A DNA stretch of 7,869 nt from NCBI GenBank assembly GCA_002705575.1, contig PAHI01000062.1:1-7869 (forward strand), read 5' to 3'. The DNA comes from Fidelibacterota bacterium (lineage in GTDB: Bacteria; Marinisomatota; Marinisomatia; SCGC-AAA003-L08; GCA-002719095). Positions 1-6,772 of this stretch are shown in pieces. Below the pieces are notes generated by a model. The model was not told where the DNA came from. It did no database searches and worked only from the letters and a program-made list of their open reading frames with translations. The position numbers were made by a program, and so were the translations under genes. Each line of letters starts with the position of its first letter. Within the stretch, counting starts at the first letter, position 1.

Positions 1-666
1 AAAGTTTTAGTTTTATTACCAATGAAAGGTAACTCTGAAAGAGTTACTAATAAAAACCTAAAATTATTTAACGGGAAGCCATTATTTCATACTATTATCG
101 ATGAATTAATTAAGTCTAAATATATTAATAAAGTTATAATTAATACTGATAGTGATTTAATTGCAGAATCGGCAATCAATACATATCAAAATTTTGTATC
201 TATTCATAAAAGACCAAAAAGTATTCAAGGAGATTTTGTGTCTATGAATAAAATAATAGAATACGATCTTGATAATAGTTATTCAGATATTTATATTCAA
301 ACCCATAGTACTTCGCCATTACTAACTATTAAAACTCTTGATACTGCCATTGAGAAAATGATAAGTAAGGCACCAGATTTTGATTCTGTTTTCAGTGTTA
401 CTAAGATTCAGACCAGATTTTATGATAAAAATGGTAATCCTTTTAATCATGACCCTAAAGAACTTATTAGAACCCAAGATTTAGAGCCATTGTATGAAGA
501 GAATTCAGGTTTTTATATCTTTACGAAGGAATCTTTCAAAAATGCAGATAATAAAAGAATTGGGTTGAAACCTTTGATGTTCGAAATAGATAAAATTGAA
601 GCGATAGATATTGATGAAACTTCAGACTTTATAATTGCAGAGACACTGCATAAAGTATTAAAATGA
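1..666 (+). CDS. CMP-sugar-type cytidylyltransferase (acylneuraminate cytidylyltransferase family), 5'-truncated
   Basis: Probably activates a sugar acid (ulosonic acid type) with CTP to give a CMP-sugar in the cytoplasm. The frame is open from base 1 and reads KVLVLLPMKGNSER, so the ATG at 22 is internal: it sits inside the first beta strand and nucleotide-binding loop. The true start is just upstream of the window. Seen: an N-terminal loop PMKGNSERVTNKN followed by GKPLF, matching the NeuA/KdsB loop (A-R-x-G-S-K-x-I-x-x-K-N) in a K-for-R variant; the core stretch IYIQTHSTSPLL; the late motif YEENSGFYIF; and a C-terminal IDIDETSDF that fits the family's metal-binding IDxxxD region. Length is about 221 codons in the window, near the usual 225-235. 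It ends in an ATGA overlap with a 24-codon mini-ORF. The family is fairly sure; the sugar substrate is unknown. KDO, sialic acid or another acid are all possible. Confidence 0.85.
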   Translation, partial: KVLVLLPMKGNSERVTNKNLKLFNGKPLFHTIIDELIKSKYINKVIINTDSDLIAESAINTYQNFVSIHKRPKSIQGDFVSMNKIIEYDLDNSYSDIYIQTHSTSPLLTIKTLDTAIEKMISKAPDFDSVFSVTKIQTRFYDKNGNPFNHDPKELIRTQDLEPLYEENSGFYIFTKESFKNADNKRIGLKPLMFEIDKIEAIDIDETSDFIIAETLHKVLK

Positions 667-737
667 TTTTAGATAAAGGAGAAAATAGTGGTAGATATTT
701 TAAATACCTATATTTGAATAGATTTTCAGAAAATTAA
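663..737 (+). other. 24-codon mini-ORF overlapping the cytidylyltransferase stop (ATGA)
   Basis: An ATG at 663 overlaps the TGA of the cytidylyltransferase and opens 24 codons, starting MILDKGENSGRYF and ending TAA at 735-737. The ATGA junction is the same type that joins real genes in this cluster (1579 and 4748). The peptide is rich in charged and aromatic residues and has no signal peptide or membrane segment. I recognise no family. It could be a coupled small peptide, the remnant of a longer deleted gene, or chance: AT-rich DNA gives many ATGA junctions. Confidence 0.2.
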
Positions 738-793
738 AGACTTTGACATTAATTTACGCTTTAGCCCTTTATATGTACATAATAAAAAAATAG
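667..793 (+). promoter_or_regulatory. 127-bp gap with a Bacteroidota-like -7 element (709-716)
   Basis: This is the only sizeable gap between the cytidylyltransferase and the aldolase block. TATATTTG at 709-716 matches TAnnTTTG, the -7 element of Bacteroidota promoters. No TTTG lies 19-21 bp upstream, so only half of the consensus is present. The site would place a start of transcription about 70 bp before the aldolase ATG at 794. The region just before the ATG is A-rich (781-790) and has no Shine-Dalgarno. A TTGACA at 743-748 has no well-spaced -10 partner. An internal promoter for the downstream block is possible but weakly supported. Confidence 0.25.
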
Positions 794-1582
794 ATGAAAC
801 ATTTTTCTCACAATAACAGCATTCTGAAAACAAAATTAAAAAACAAAGAGCTTTCAATAGGTTCTTGGTTAACAATACCACATCAGGCAGTAATTGAAAT
901 ATTAAGCACTGCAGGTTTTGAATGGTTGACAATTGATATGGAACATTCTCCTATTAGTATAGAAAGTATTATGAATTTAATAGGTCATATTCAGGGTAAT
1001 GGTATGCAAGCTTTGGTAAGGGTTAGTAAAAATGAAGAAGTTGCCATCAAGAGAGTTTTGGATGCAGGAGCTGATGGAGTTATTGTTCCAATGATACGTA
1101 ATAAGCGAGAAGCTAAACAGGCCATAGACTATGTAAAATATCCAACAACTGGAAAACGCGGAGTAGGTTTAAATAGGGCTCAAAAATATGGTACTGCTTT
1201 TGATAATTATCAAAAATGGCTTAAAAACGAAGTTGTTGTAATTGCTCAAATTGAACATATAGATGCAGTGAATAATTTGGAAGAAATTTTTTCAGTTCCT
1301 GGAATAGATGGAATAATAGTAGGCCCTTATGATTTATCTGCATCAATGGGTTATCCAGGAGAATATCACAGACCAGATGTACAAGCTGCACTGTTAAAAA
1401 TTGATGAAGTAACTAAAAAACTTAATAAAACTTTAGGTTTTCATGTCATTGATTCAGGCTATAAGAAAATACTAGAGAAAATCAATAAAGGATATTCTTT
1501 TCTCGCATTTAGCCTAGACTTTTTCTTTCTTGGTGACAAAGCCAGAGAAGAAATGAAACTGCTTAAAAGTAAACTAAAATGA
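794..1582 (+). CDS. HpcH/HpaI family class II (metal-dependent) pyruvate aldolase
   Basis: Family members reversibly cleave or form 2-keto-3-deoxy acids from pyruvate and an aldehyde, using a divalent metal and a TIM barrel. All the residues expected from E. coli HpcH are visible: His51 in DMEH, Arg76 in ALVRV, metal ligand Glu154 in AQIEH, and metal ligand Asp180 in GPYDLSASMG. The loop GKRGVGLNRAQ (120-130) also fits. Length 262 aa is normal. The ATG at 794 gives the usual short N-terminus before the SIGSW strand. The stop overlaps the next gene by ATGA. In aromatic degradation these enzymes cleave; inside a polysaccharide cluster, beside a cytidylyltransferase, condensation to a keto-deoxy sugar acid is the more attractive inference. 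The aldehyde partner cannot be read from the sequence. Confidence 0.9.
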   Translation: MKHFSHNNSILKTKLKNKELSIGSWLTIPHQAVIEILSTAGFEWLTIDMEHSPISIESIMNLIGHIQGNGMQALVRVSKNEEVAIKRVLDAGADGVIVPMIRNKREAKQAIDYVKYPTTGKRGVGLNRAQKYGTAFDNYQKWLKNEVVVIAQIEHIDAVNNLEEIFSVPGIDGIIVGPYDLSASMGYPGEYHRPDVQAALLKIDEVTKKLNKTLGFHVIDSGYKKILEKINKGYSFLAFSLDFFFLGDKAREEMKLLKSKLK

Positions 1583-2460
1583 AAAAGGTTTTAGTTTTTG
1601 GAGGATGTGGCTTTTTAGGACATTATTTGGTAAATGAATTATTAAACAGAGATTATGAGGTAACTGTTGCAGATATCCATGAAAACGAAAAATTGGATAG
1701 TAATATCACATATATTACATGTGATATAAACAGTAAAGAAAGCGTTGAAAATGCTTTTAAAAATAAACAATTTGACTTCGTGTATAATTTAGCTGGTTTT
1801 GCAAATTTGGATGTAGCCATACAGTATCCAATAGAGACGATTAAGTTAAACGTAATTGGAAACATGTATATTCTCGAACAATGTGTAAAAAATAATATTT
1901 CCAGATTTGTTTATGCGAGTAGTGCTTATGCGATGAGTAATAAAGGCTCTTTTTATGGTATTAGTAAATTAGCATCTGAGAAAATTGTTGAAGAATACTT
2001 GAAGAAATACAGTCTGTCTTTTACAATATTAAGATATGGCTCAGTTTATTCTGACAGACCATATGACAATAATTATATCTATAACTTAATTAAAACAGCT
2101 GTTTTAGAAGGCGAAATTAATCACAATGGTGATGGAAATGAATTGAGAGAGTACATTCATGCAGAGGATGCGTCCAAGCTTTCTGTTGATGTTATAGAAT
2201 CAGAAGCATATAAAAACCTTCATGTCATCCTAACTGGAAATGAGCGAATGAAGCGTTCCGATTTATTTAATATGATAAAAGAAATATTAAACGGCAAGGT
2301 GGATATAAATTATAGAGAAGATGGTTACCATAATCATTATAATTTCACACCCTATTCTTTTGAACCATCTGTTAGCAGGAAACTTTCAGCAAACCCTCAC
2401 ATTGATATGGGACAAGGCCTATTAAAATGTATAAGATCTGTTCTTGAAGATAAAAAATAA
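1579..2460 (+). CDS. NAD-dependent epimerase/dehydratase (extended SDR)
   Basis: Probably a nucleotide-sugar (or related sugar) epimerase, dehydratase or reductase in the cytoplasm. Seen: an N-terminal Rossmann glycine motif GGCGFLG (residues 8-14); an acidic residue at the end of strand 2 (Asp32 in VADIH), which favours NAD over NADP; D49 in CDI; NLAG at 70-73; the SSA segment 114-116; and the catalytic pair in YGISK (Tyr126, Lys130). The stretch REYIHAEDAS (190-199) is the usual substrate-side motif. Length 293 aa is slightly short for the family (about 310-340), mostly in the C-terminal substrate domain. It is coupled to the aldolase by an ATGA overlap, and its last 17 bp overlap the lactonase-like gene. 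The exact reaction is not determinable. Confidence 0.87.
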   Translation: MKKVLVFGGCGFLGHYLVNELLNRDYEVTVADIHENEKLDSNITYITCDINSKESVENAFKNKQFDFVYNLAGFANLDVAIQYPIETIKLNVIGNMYILEQCVKNNISRFVYASSAYAMSNKGSFYGISKLASEKIVEEYLKKYSLSFTILRYGSVYSDRPYDNNYIYNLIKTAVLEGEINHNGDGNELREYIHAEDASKLSVDVIESEAYKNLHVILTGNERMKRSDLFNMIKEILNGKVDINYREDGYHNHYNFTPYSFEPSVSRKLSANPHIDMGQGLLKCIRSVLEDKK

Positions 2461-3148
2461 TTACAAGCAAAACGTTGTAAAGAAAGAAGTGTTTGACCAC
2501 TATTCAGCAAGTTTTTTATATAAAACTTTAAAAAAACTATCTGAAAATAAAAAAAGTATATCAATTGCTTTATCTGGTGGTTCTACTCCATTACCTATTT
2601 TAGAAATTCTTAAAGACTATAAGCTCAATTGGGAATATTTTAATTTCTTTATGGTAGATGAAAGGATTGTTTCTATCTCAAGTTTATCCAGTAACTACGG
2701 AAATATTGAAAAAGTATTTTTTAGACACATAAATTCTTCAAGCTATTCTATGATAAAAGAAAACTATTCTATTAAGGAATGTGCAATTATTTATGAAAAA
2801 TTAGTATGTTCAAAAATTCCTTTAGGTGAAAATAACTTTCCCGTTTTTGATTTAATTCTTTTAGGTATTGGAGATGATGGACATACGGCATCTTTATTTC
2901 CAAATACGAGTGGATTAAATGAAATTAAAAAAGCAGTGATCAAAAATAGTGTACCTCAACTAAATACCCATAGAATTAGTTTAACTTACCCGGTACTTTT
3001 AAACGCCTCTAAAATTATAATTTTAGCAAAAGGAGTGGTTAAAAATGAAATTTTAAAAAAAATAAAAATTGGTGAAGGACATAATTATCCCATAGCTAAG
3101 ATTATTAATTCAAATGTAGATATAACTTGTATTTTGGGATTAAACTAA
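2444..3148 (+). CDS. 6-phosphogluconolactonase-like protein (Pgl/NagB superfamily)
   Basis: Family enzymes hydrolyse 6-phosphogluconolactone to 6-phosphogluconate in the pentose phosphate pathway. Motifs in order: SGGSTP (44-49, phosphate loop), VDER (71-74), SSNYG (82-86), GIGDDGHTASLFP (141-153, with the catalytic Asp/His region) and HRISLT (176-181). The HTASLFP form points to a lactonase, not to the related glucosamine-6-phosphate deaminase. Length 234 aa is normal. No ATG precedes the conserved core and the frame is closed by a stop at 2432-2434, so TTG at 2444 is the best start; it overlaps the epimerase by 17 bp, and CTG at 2438 or GTG at 2489 are alternatives. A lactonase-like gene amid polysaccharide genes, without zwf or gnd in view, suggests a specialised sugar-lactone substrate (inference). 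Confidence 0.85.
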   Translation: MKIKNNYKQNVVKKEVFDHYSASFLYKTLKKLSENKKSISIALSGGSTPLPILEILKDYKLNWEYFNFFMVDERIVSISSLSSNYGNIEKVFFRHINSSSYSMIKENYSIKECAIIYEKLVCSKIPLGENNFPVFDLILLGIGDDGHTASLFPNTSGLNEIKKAVIKNSVPQLNTHRISLTYPVLLNASKIIILAKGVVKNEILKKIKIGEGHNYPIAKIINSNVDITCILGLN

Positions 3149-3149
3149 T

Positions 3150-3797
3150 ATGAATATAAAAAATATATTTTTTGATTTTGACGGCGTAATAACTGAATCG
3201 GTAAGTGCTAAAACAGATGCTTTTGAAGAAATGTATCTTCCCTATGGAAAGGATATAGCTAATAAAGTAGTTGAGTACCATAAATTACACGGAGGAGTTT
3301 CCAGATACGAAAAGTTTAAATATTTTCACAAGGAGTTTTTAAATGAAGTTATTAACAAAGTAAAAGTAGATGAATTAGCAATTCAATTTTCAAATATAGT
3401 TTTAGATAAAGTAATTAATTCAGATGAAGTTTTAGGTGCAAATTATTTTATAGAAAAGTACCATAAAAAATTTCAATTCTGGATCATTACGGGAACACCA
3501 ACTGAGGAGATTGAGTTTATTGCTAAAAAAAGAAAATTAACTGATTTTTTTATAGGATTACATGGCTCACCAAAAAATAAGAAGTATTGGACAGAAAATT
3601 TGATTAAAAAACACAACTTAAAGAGAGATGAGGTAATATTTCTCGGAGATGCAACTACTGATATGGACGCTGCTCATTATTCAAAAATTCATTTCGCCTT
3701 AAGAGAAAATGATGAGAATAAAGAAATATTCAAAGACTATAAAGGTCATCGATTTAATGATTTTTATCAATTGGAAAAAATTTTAAATATTGTATAA
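3150..3797 (+). CDS. HAD-superfamily phosphatase with C1 cap
   Basis: Probably a small-molecule phosphatase, possibly dephosphorylating a sugar-acid intermediate. Motif I is FFDFDGV (nucleophile Asp9, acid/base Asp11); motif II is Thr114 in IITGT; motif III is one of the lysines at 142-145 in SPKNKK; motif IV is GDATTDMD (Asp167, Asp171). About 100 residues separate motifs I and II, so a helical C1 cap is present, as in phosphoglycolate phosphatase or beta-phosphoglucomutase relatives. That differs from KdsC, the KDO-8-phosphate phosphatase, which is capless. Length 215 aa is typical. It begins one base after the lactonase stop and ends directly against the next ATG, so it is surely in the same transcript. 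The substrate is unknown. Confidence 0.85.
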   Translation: MNIKNIFFDFDGVITESVSAKTDAFEEMYLPYGKDIANKVVEYHKLHGGVSRYEKFKYFHKEFLNEVINKVKVDELAIQFSNIVLDKVINSDEVLGANYFIEKYHKKFQFWIITGTPTEEIEFIAKKRKLTDFFIGLHGSPKNKKYWTENLIKKHNLKRDEVIFLGDATTDMDAAHYSKIHFALRENDENKEIFKDYKGHRFNDFYQLEKILNIV

Positions 3798-4751
3798 ATG
3801 AAAATTTTATTGACTACTACTTCCTTTCAAGACACGCCTGGAAAACATCATGATTTATTAAATGCTCAAAACTGGGATATTGATTATTTAAGAGGCCCTG
3901 TAGATGAAAGTGTTTTATTGCCCATTATTCATAAATATGATGGTGTTATATGTGGTGACGACGAATATACAAGAAAAGTCATAAAAGCTGGAAAAGAGGG
4001 CAAATTACGAGTACTTTCAAAATATGGAGTAGGTTTGGATAGAATTGACCTCGAGGCAGCAAAAGAATTTGGTGTTGCCGTTGCCAATGTTCCTGGAATT
4101 AATCAAGTTTCTGTTTCAGAACATGTACTCGCATTGCTCTTTTCTTTTCAAAAAAACATTCATTTACAATATAATTCCGTTCAAAATAAAAGTTGGAAAA
4201 GGTTAACAGGAAACGAAATTCAAGGGAGCTCAATCGGAATAATTGGTTTAGGCTCGGTTGGAAAAGAGCTCGCTAAAAAAAGTATAGCATTGGGTATGAA
4301 TGTCTATGTTTTTGATTTATATAAAGATGAAGCCTTTTTATCTAAACACCCTGAATTAACTTTTGTAGATTCATTAGAAACGATTTACAGTAATGCAAGT
4401 GTAATAAGTTTACATTTACCTCATACACCAAAAACTGAGAATTTAATTAGTAGAAATGTTATTTTTGAAAAGTTAAAAAGAAAGCCAATAATTATAAATA
4501 CAGCTCGAGGAATGCTGGTAGATTCTTTAGCTGTGATAGATGGACTAAAATCGGGGAAAATAAAAGGATATTTAACAGACGTTTTATCACACGAACCGAT
4601 GCTTGACGATGAAGTGCTAAGGGGTGTAGAAAATGTTATTATAACACCACATGTTGGATCTAGAACTTACCAAAGTGTTCAAAGACAAGGTACAATGGCT
4701 GTAAACAATTTATTAAACTTAATAAAAAACAAAAATAATTCAATGCTATGA
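3798..4751 (+). CDS. D-2-hydroxyacid dehydrogenase (phosphoglycerate dehydrogenase-like)
   Basis: Interconverts a 2-keto acid and a D-2-hydroxy acid with NAD(H). Seen: the substrate loop SKYGVGLDRID (74-84); the Rossmann motif GLGSVG (150-155) with Asp173 at the end of the next strand, favouring NAD; and the catalytic triad Arg237 in NTARG, Glu266 in SHEPM and His285 in TPHVGSRT. Asp261 is also conserved. Length 317 aa lacks the C-terminal regulatory ACT domain of many SerA enzymes, and no serB or serC lies nearby, so a dedicated role in the cluster is more likely than serine synthesis. It starts immediately after the HAD stop and overlaps the next gene by ATGA. The substrate could be a phosphoglycerate-like or aldolase-derived keto acid (inference). 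Confidence 0.9.
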   Translation: MKILLTTTSFQDTPGKHHDLLNAQNWDIDYLRGPVDESVLLPIIHKYDGVICGDDEYTRKVIKAGKEGKLRVLSKYGVGLDRIDLEAAKEFGVAVANVPGINQVSVSEHVLALLFSFQKNIHLQYNSVQNKSWKRLTGNEIQGSSIGIIGLGSVGKELAKKSIALGMNVYVFDLYKDEAFLSKHPELTFVDSLETIYSNASVISLHLPHTPKTENLISRNVIFEKLKRKPIIINTARGMLVDSLAVIDGLKSGKIKGYLTDVLSHEPMLDDEVLRGVENVIITPHVGSRTYQSVQRQGTMAVNNLLNLIKNKNNSML

Positions 4752-5518
4752 AAAGTAAAATTTTAAAAATTCTAGCAGGAATCTCTTACTATCCAAGATT
4801 ATTATTAGATTCATTATTATTTTTGTTTATTCAAAATGACTACTCATTATTAGATAAATTCAAATCTCAAGATTGTCTTATTGTTGGTAATGGCCCAAGT
4901 TTAAATAAAACTGATTTACAGAGAATAAATATGCCCTCCATCGGTATGAATAAAGTTAATCTGCTGTTTTCAAGATCAAAATGGAGACCGGATTTAATTG
5001 TTTGTGTTAATGGATTAGTTATTAGACAAAATGCAGATTACTTTAATTCAACAGAAATTCCTTTGGTTCTTCCAGTAAAAGCATTGTATTTAGGAGTAAA
5101 AAAAAGACCTAATATAATTTTTGTTAAAATTTCTGATTCTATAAATTTTCAGAATGATTTAAATAAACCTCTTGGAATAGGTAGCACAGTAACTTATACT
5201 TGTTTTCAGATTGCTGCTTTTGCTAAGATTAGATCCGTAAATATTGTTGGAGTTGATCATAATTTTACTCTTGACTCTGATAAAAAAAATAAAGAGCATA
5301 ATATTGAATTATTAAAAGGCGATGACGTAAATCATTTTGATCCAAATTATTTCAAAGGTAACTTTTGGGGTCTTCCGGATTTAAAAGCAAGCGAAGAGGC
5401 ATTTATAGTTGCAAAAGAGTACTTTTCAAATAAAAAAATACAAATTATTGATTATACTATTAATGGGAAGTTACAAACATTTGTAAAAGGGGATATTCAT
5501 AATTTATATAAAAAATAA
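4748..5518 (+). CDS. DUF115 / MptE-like protein, candidate CMP-sugar transferase
   Basis: I assign this to the DUF115 (6-hydroxymethylpterin diphosphokinase MptE-like) family from motif shape: LIVGNGPSL (44-52, nucleotide-binding glycine loop), SIGMNKV (64-70), VNIVGVDHNF (164-173), HFDPNYFKG (196-204) and a C-terminal IIDYTINGKL region. The GNGPS start and VGxDH segment resemble GT42 sialyltransferases such as Campylobacter CstII. The archaeal pterin kinase role is unlikely in a polysaccharide cluster. Residues 5-29 form a hydrophobic stretch that may attach the protein to the inner membrane. It overlaps the dehydrogenase by ATGA and lies 3 bp before a glycosyltransferase. With a cytidylyltransferase in the cluster, transfer of a CMP-activated sugar acid is a reasonable inference, but unproven. 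Confidence 0.7.
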   Translation: MKSKILKILAGISYYPRLLLDSLLFLFIQNDYSLLDKFKSQDCLIVGNGPSLNKTDLQRINMPSIGMNKVNLLFSRSKWRPDLIVCVNGLVIRQNADYFNSTEIPLVLPVKALYLGVKKRPNIIFVKISDSINFQNDLNKPLGIGSTVTYTCFQIAAFAKIRSVNIVGVDHNFTLDSDKKNKEHNIELLKGDDVNHFDPNYFKGNFWGLPDLKASEEAFIVAKEYFSNKKIQIIDYTINGKLQTFVKGDIHNLYKK

Positions 5519-5521
5519 ATC

Positions 5522-6703
5522 ATGAATATTTTAATAATTTCTGCTGTATTTCCTCCTGAACCTGTTGTTTCAGCTAATTTGTCAAGAGACCTCGCAGAAG
5601 AATTGAGTAAAAATAATCAACTCACTGTTCTTTGTCCAAAACCAACAAGACCAAATGGTTTTATAATGAATAATAACTTTGAACCAGATAATTACAAAGT
5701 CGTACGTTTGAATTCTTTTACATGTCCTTCTTCTGATTTATTAGGGCGTTTTAGAGAGAGTTTTAGTTTTGGAAGGTATTGTCAAAATTATATTGAAGCT
5801 AACCATGACAAAATTGATATAATTTATGCCAATACTTGGCCGTTTTTTGCTCAGTATTTCACTGTAAGCACATCAAAAAAATTCAATATTCCTTTAATAA
5901 TACATGTACATGATATATATCCTGAGTCATTTTCTAATAAGATACCTGCTTTAAAGACATTGCTTAATTTTATTCTTTTGCCAATAGATAAATTTTTACT
6001 TAATAATGCAACAAAAATTATTGCTATTTCAAAAAAAATGAAAAACTATTTGATGAATACAAGAAAAATTTCGGGAGATAAAATTTTTATTGTACAAAAC
6101 TGGCAAGATGAAAATAATTTTATGAAATTTAAGCTGCAGGGTAAATTAGATATTGTAGACAAACCATTCACGTTTATGTACCTTGGTAACATTGGGCCGG
6201 TAGCTGGAGTTAATTTGTTATTAGAATCTTTCTTTAATGCTAATTTGAAAAATTGTAGGTTGGTTATTGCTGGATCTGGTTCAATGAAAGAGATATTAAA
6301 AAAAAAGGCACTTGAATTAAAATTAGATACAATTGAATTTTGGGATGTTCCTGATGGTAAAGTTCCAGAAATTCAAAATCAAGCAGATGTAATGTTATTA
6401 CCAATAAAAAAAGGTTCAGCTTTAAGTTCCATTCCGTCAAAACTACCTGCATACATGTTTTCAGAAAAACCGATTATCGGATGTATGGATAAAGAAAGTG
6501 ATACCGCAAAAGCAATCATTGAAGCTAACTGTGGTTGGATATTACCACCTGAAAACCCAGAACTATTGTCTAGATTAATGTGTGAAGTATCATCTCTTTC
6601 CAATAGAGAACTTAAAAATAAAGGCTACAAAGGATTTAACTATGCAATCAATAATTATTCAAAAAAAAGAAATCTTGTCAAATTGGTTAATTTATTTAAA
6701 TAA
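5522..6703 (+). CDS. GT4-type glycosyltransferase (WbuB-like)
   Basis: A GT-B fold retaining glycosyltransferase of family 4, likely adding a sugar to a lipid-linked repeat unit at the cytoplasmic face of the inner membrane. Seen: the N-terminal ISAVFPPEP (6-14) followed by a conserved SRDLAEEL helix; HVHDIYPES (128-136); the start of the C-terminal domain FMYLGNIGPVAGV (218-230); LVIAGSGSM (247-255); and the donor region ALSSIPSKLPAYM (300-312), which fits WbuB-like enzymes that carry S-x-P-S-K in place of the classic E-x7-E. Length 393 aa is normal and there is no obvious membrane span. WbuB enzymes use UDP-amino-sugar donors; the donor here cannot be read. It ends in an AT-rich gap with a weak hairpin, so it may close this transcription block. 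Confidence 0.85.
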   Translation: MNILIISAVFPPEPVVSANLSRDLAEELSKNNQLTVLCPKPTRPNGFIMNNNFEPDNYKVVRLNSFTCPSSDLLGRFRESFSFGRYCQNYIEANHDKIDIIYANTWPFFAQYFTVSTSKKFNIPLIIHVHDIYPESFSNKIPALKTLLNFILLPIDKFLLNNATKIIAISKKMKNYLMNTRKISGDKIFIVQNWQDENNFMKFKLQGKLDIVDKPFTFMYLGNIGPVAGVNLLLESFFNANLKNCRLVIAGSGSMKEILKKKALELKLDTIEFWDVPDGKVPEIQNQADVMLLPIKKGSALSSIPSKLPAYMFSEKPIIGCMDKESDTAKAIIEANCGWILPPENPELLSRLMCEVSSLSNRELKNKGYKGFNYAINNYSKKRNLVKLVNLFK

Positions 6704-6740
6704 TCTGATTATTGAATTATATTTATTAATCAAAAGATTA
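6701..6740 (+). terminator. Weak AT-rich hairpin at the GT4 stop codon
   Basis: TAATCT (6701-6706) pairs with AGATTA (6735-6740), and GATTA (6707-6711) with TAATC (6727-6731). This gives an 11-bp stem with a three-A bulge and a 15-base loop. It begins on the stop codon of the glycosyltransferase gene. The stem is very AT-rich and no clean U-tract follows, so it may be a weak terminator, an attenuating structure or chance. The remainder of the 69-bp gap (6704-6772) shows no TAnnTTTG promoter element. Confidence 0.2.
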
Positions 6741-6772
6741 TATCTATAACTTCAATTTAGCACACTATATAT

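Noticed and set aside
743..775. Sigma70-type promoter with TTGACA at 743-748
   Set aside because: The nearest TATAAT-like hexamers (769-774, 770-775) give a 20-21 bp spacer, and the probable host phylum does not use this consensus.
718..820. Frame open from 718 to a stop inside the aldolase start, as a possible frameshifted continuation of the mini-ORF
   Set aside because: No recognisable motif and no clear frameshift point; the A-rich sequence alone explains the openness.
726..932. Reverse-strand open frame of 68 codons
   Set aside because: It overlaps the start of the well-supported aldolase gene, resembles no family and is expected by chance in AT-rich DNA.
2444..3148. Glucosamine-6-phosphate deaminase (NagB)
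   Set aside because: The active-site stretch reads GDDGHTASLFP, which is the lactonase form; NagB has GHIAFNEP at this place.
1..4751. Classical sialic, legionaminic or pseudaminic acid pathway
   Set aside because: No NeuB/LegI/PseI synthase, UDP-GlcNAc 2-epimerase or aminotransferase is in the window; only the cytidylyltransferase is of that type. Upstream sequence could change this.
3798..4751. SerA of serine biosynthesis
   Set aside because: It lacks an ACT or other C-terminal regulatory domain and has no serB or serC beside it; the family cannot be narrowed further from sequence alone.
4748..5518. 6-hydroxymethylpterin diphosphokinase function
   Set aside because: That name comes from archaeal MptE. 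Nothing else here relates to pterin synthesis, and the gene is coupled to polysaccharide genes.
6264..6603. Two overlapping reverse-strand open frames
   Set aside because: Both lie wholly inside the GT4 coding region and show no domain-like pattern.
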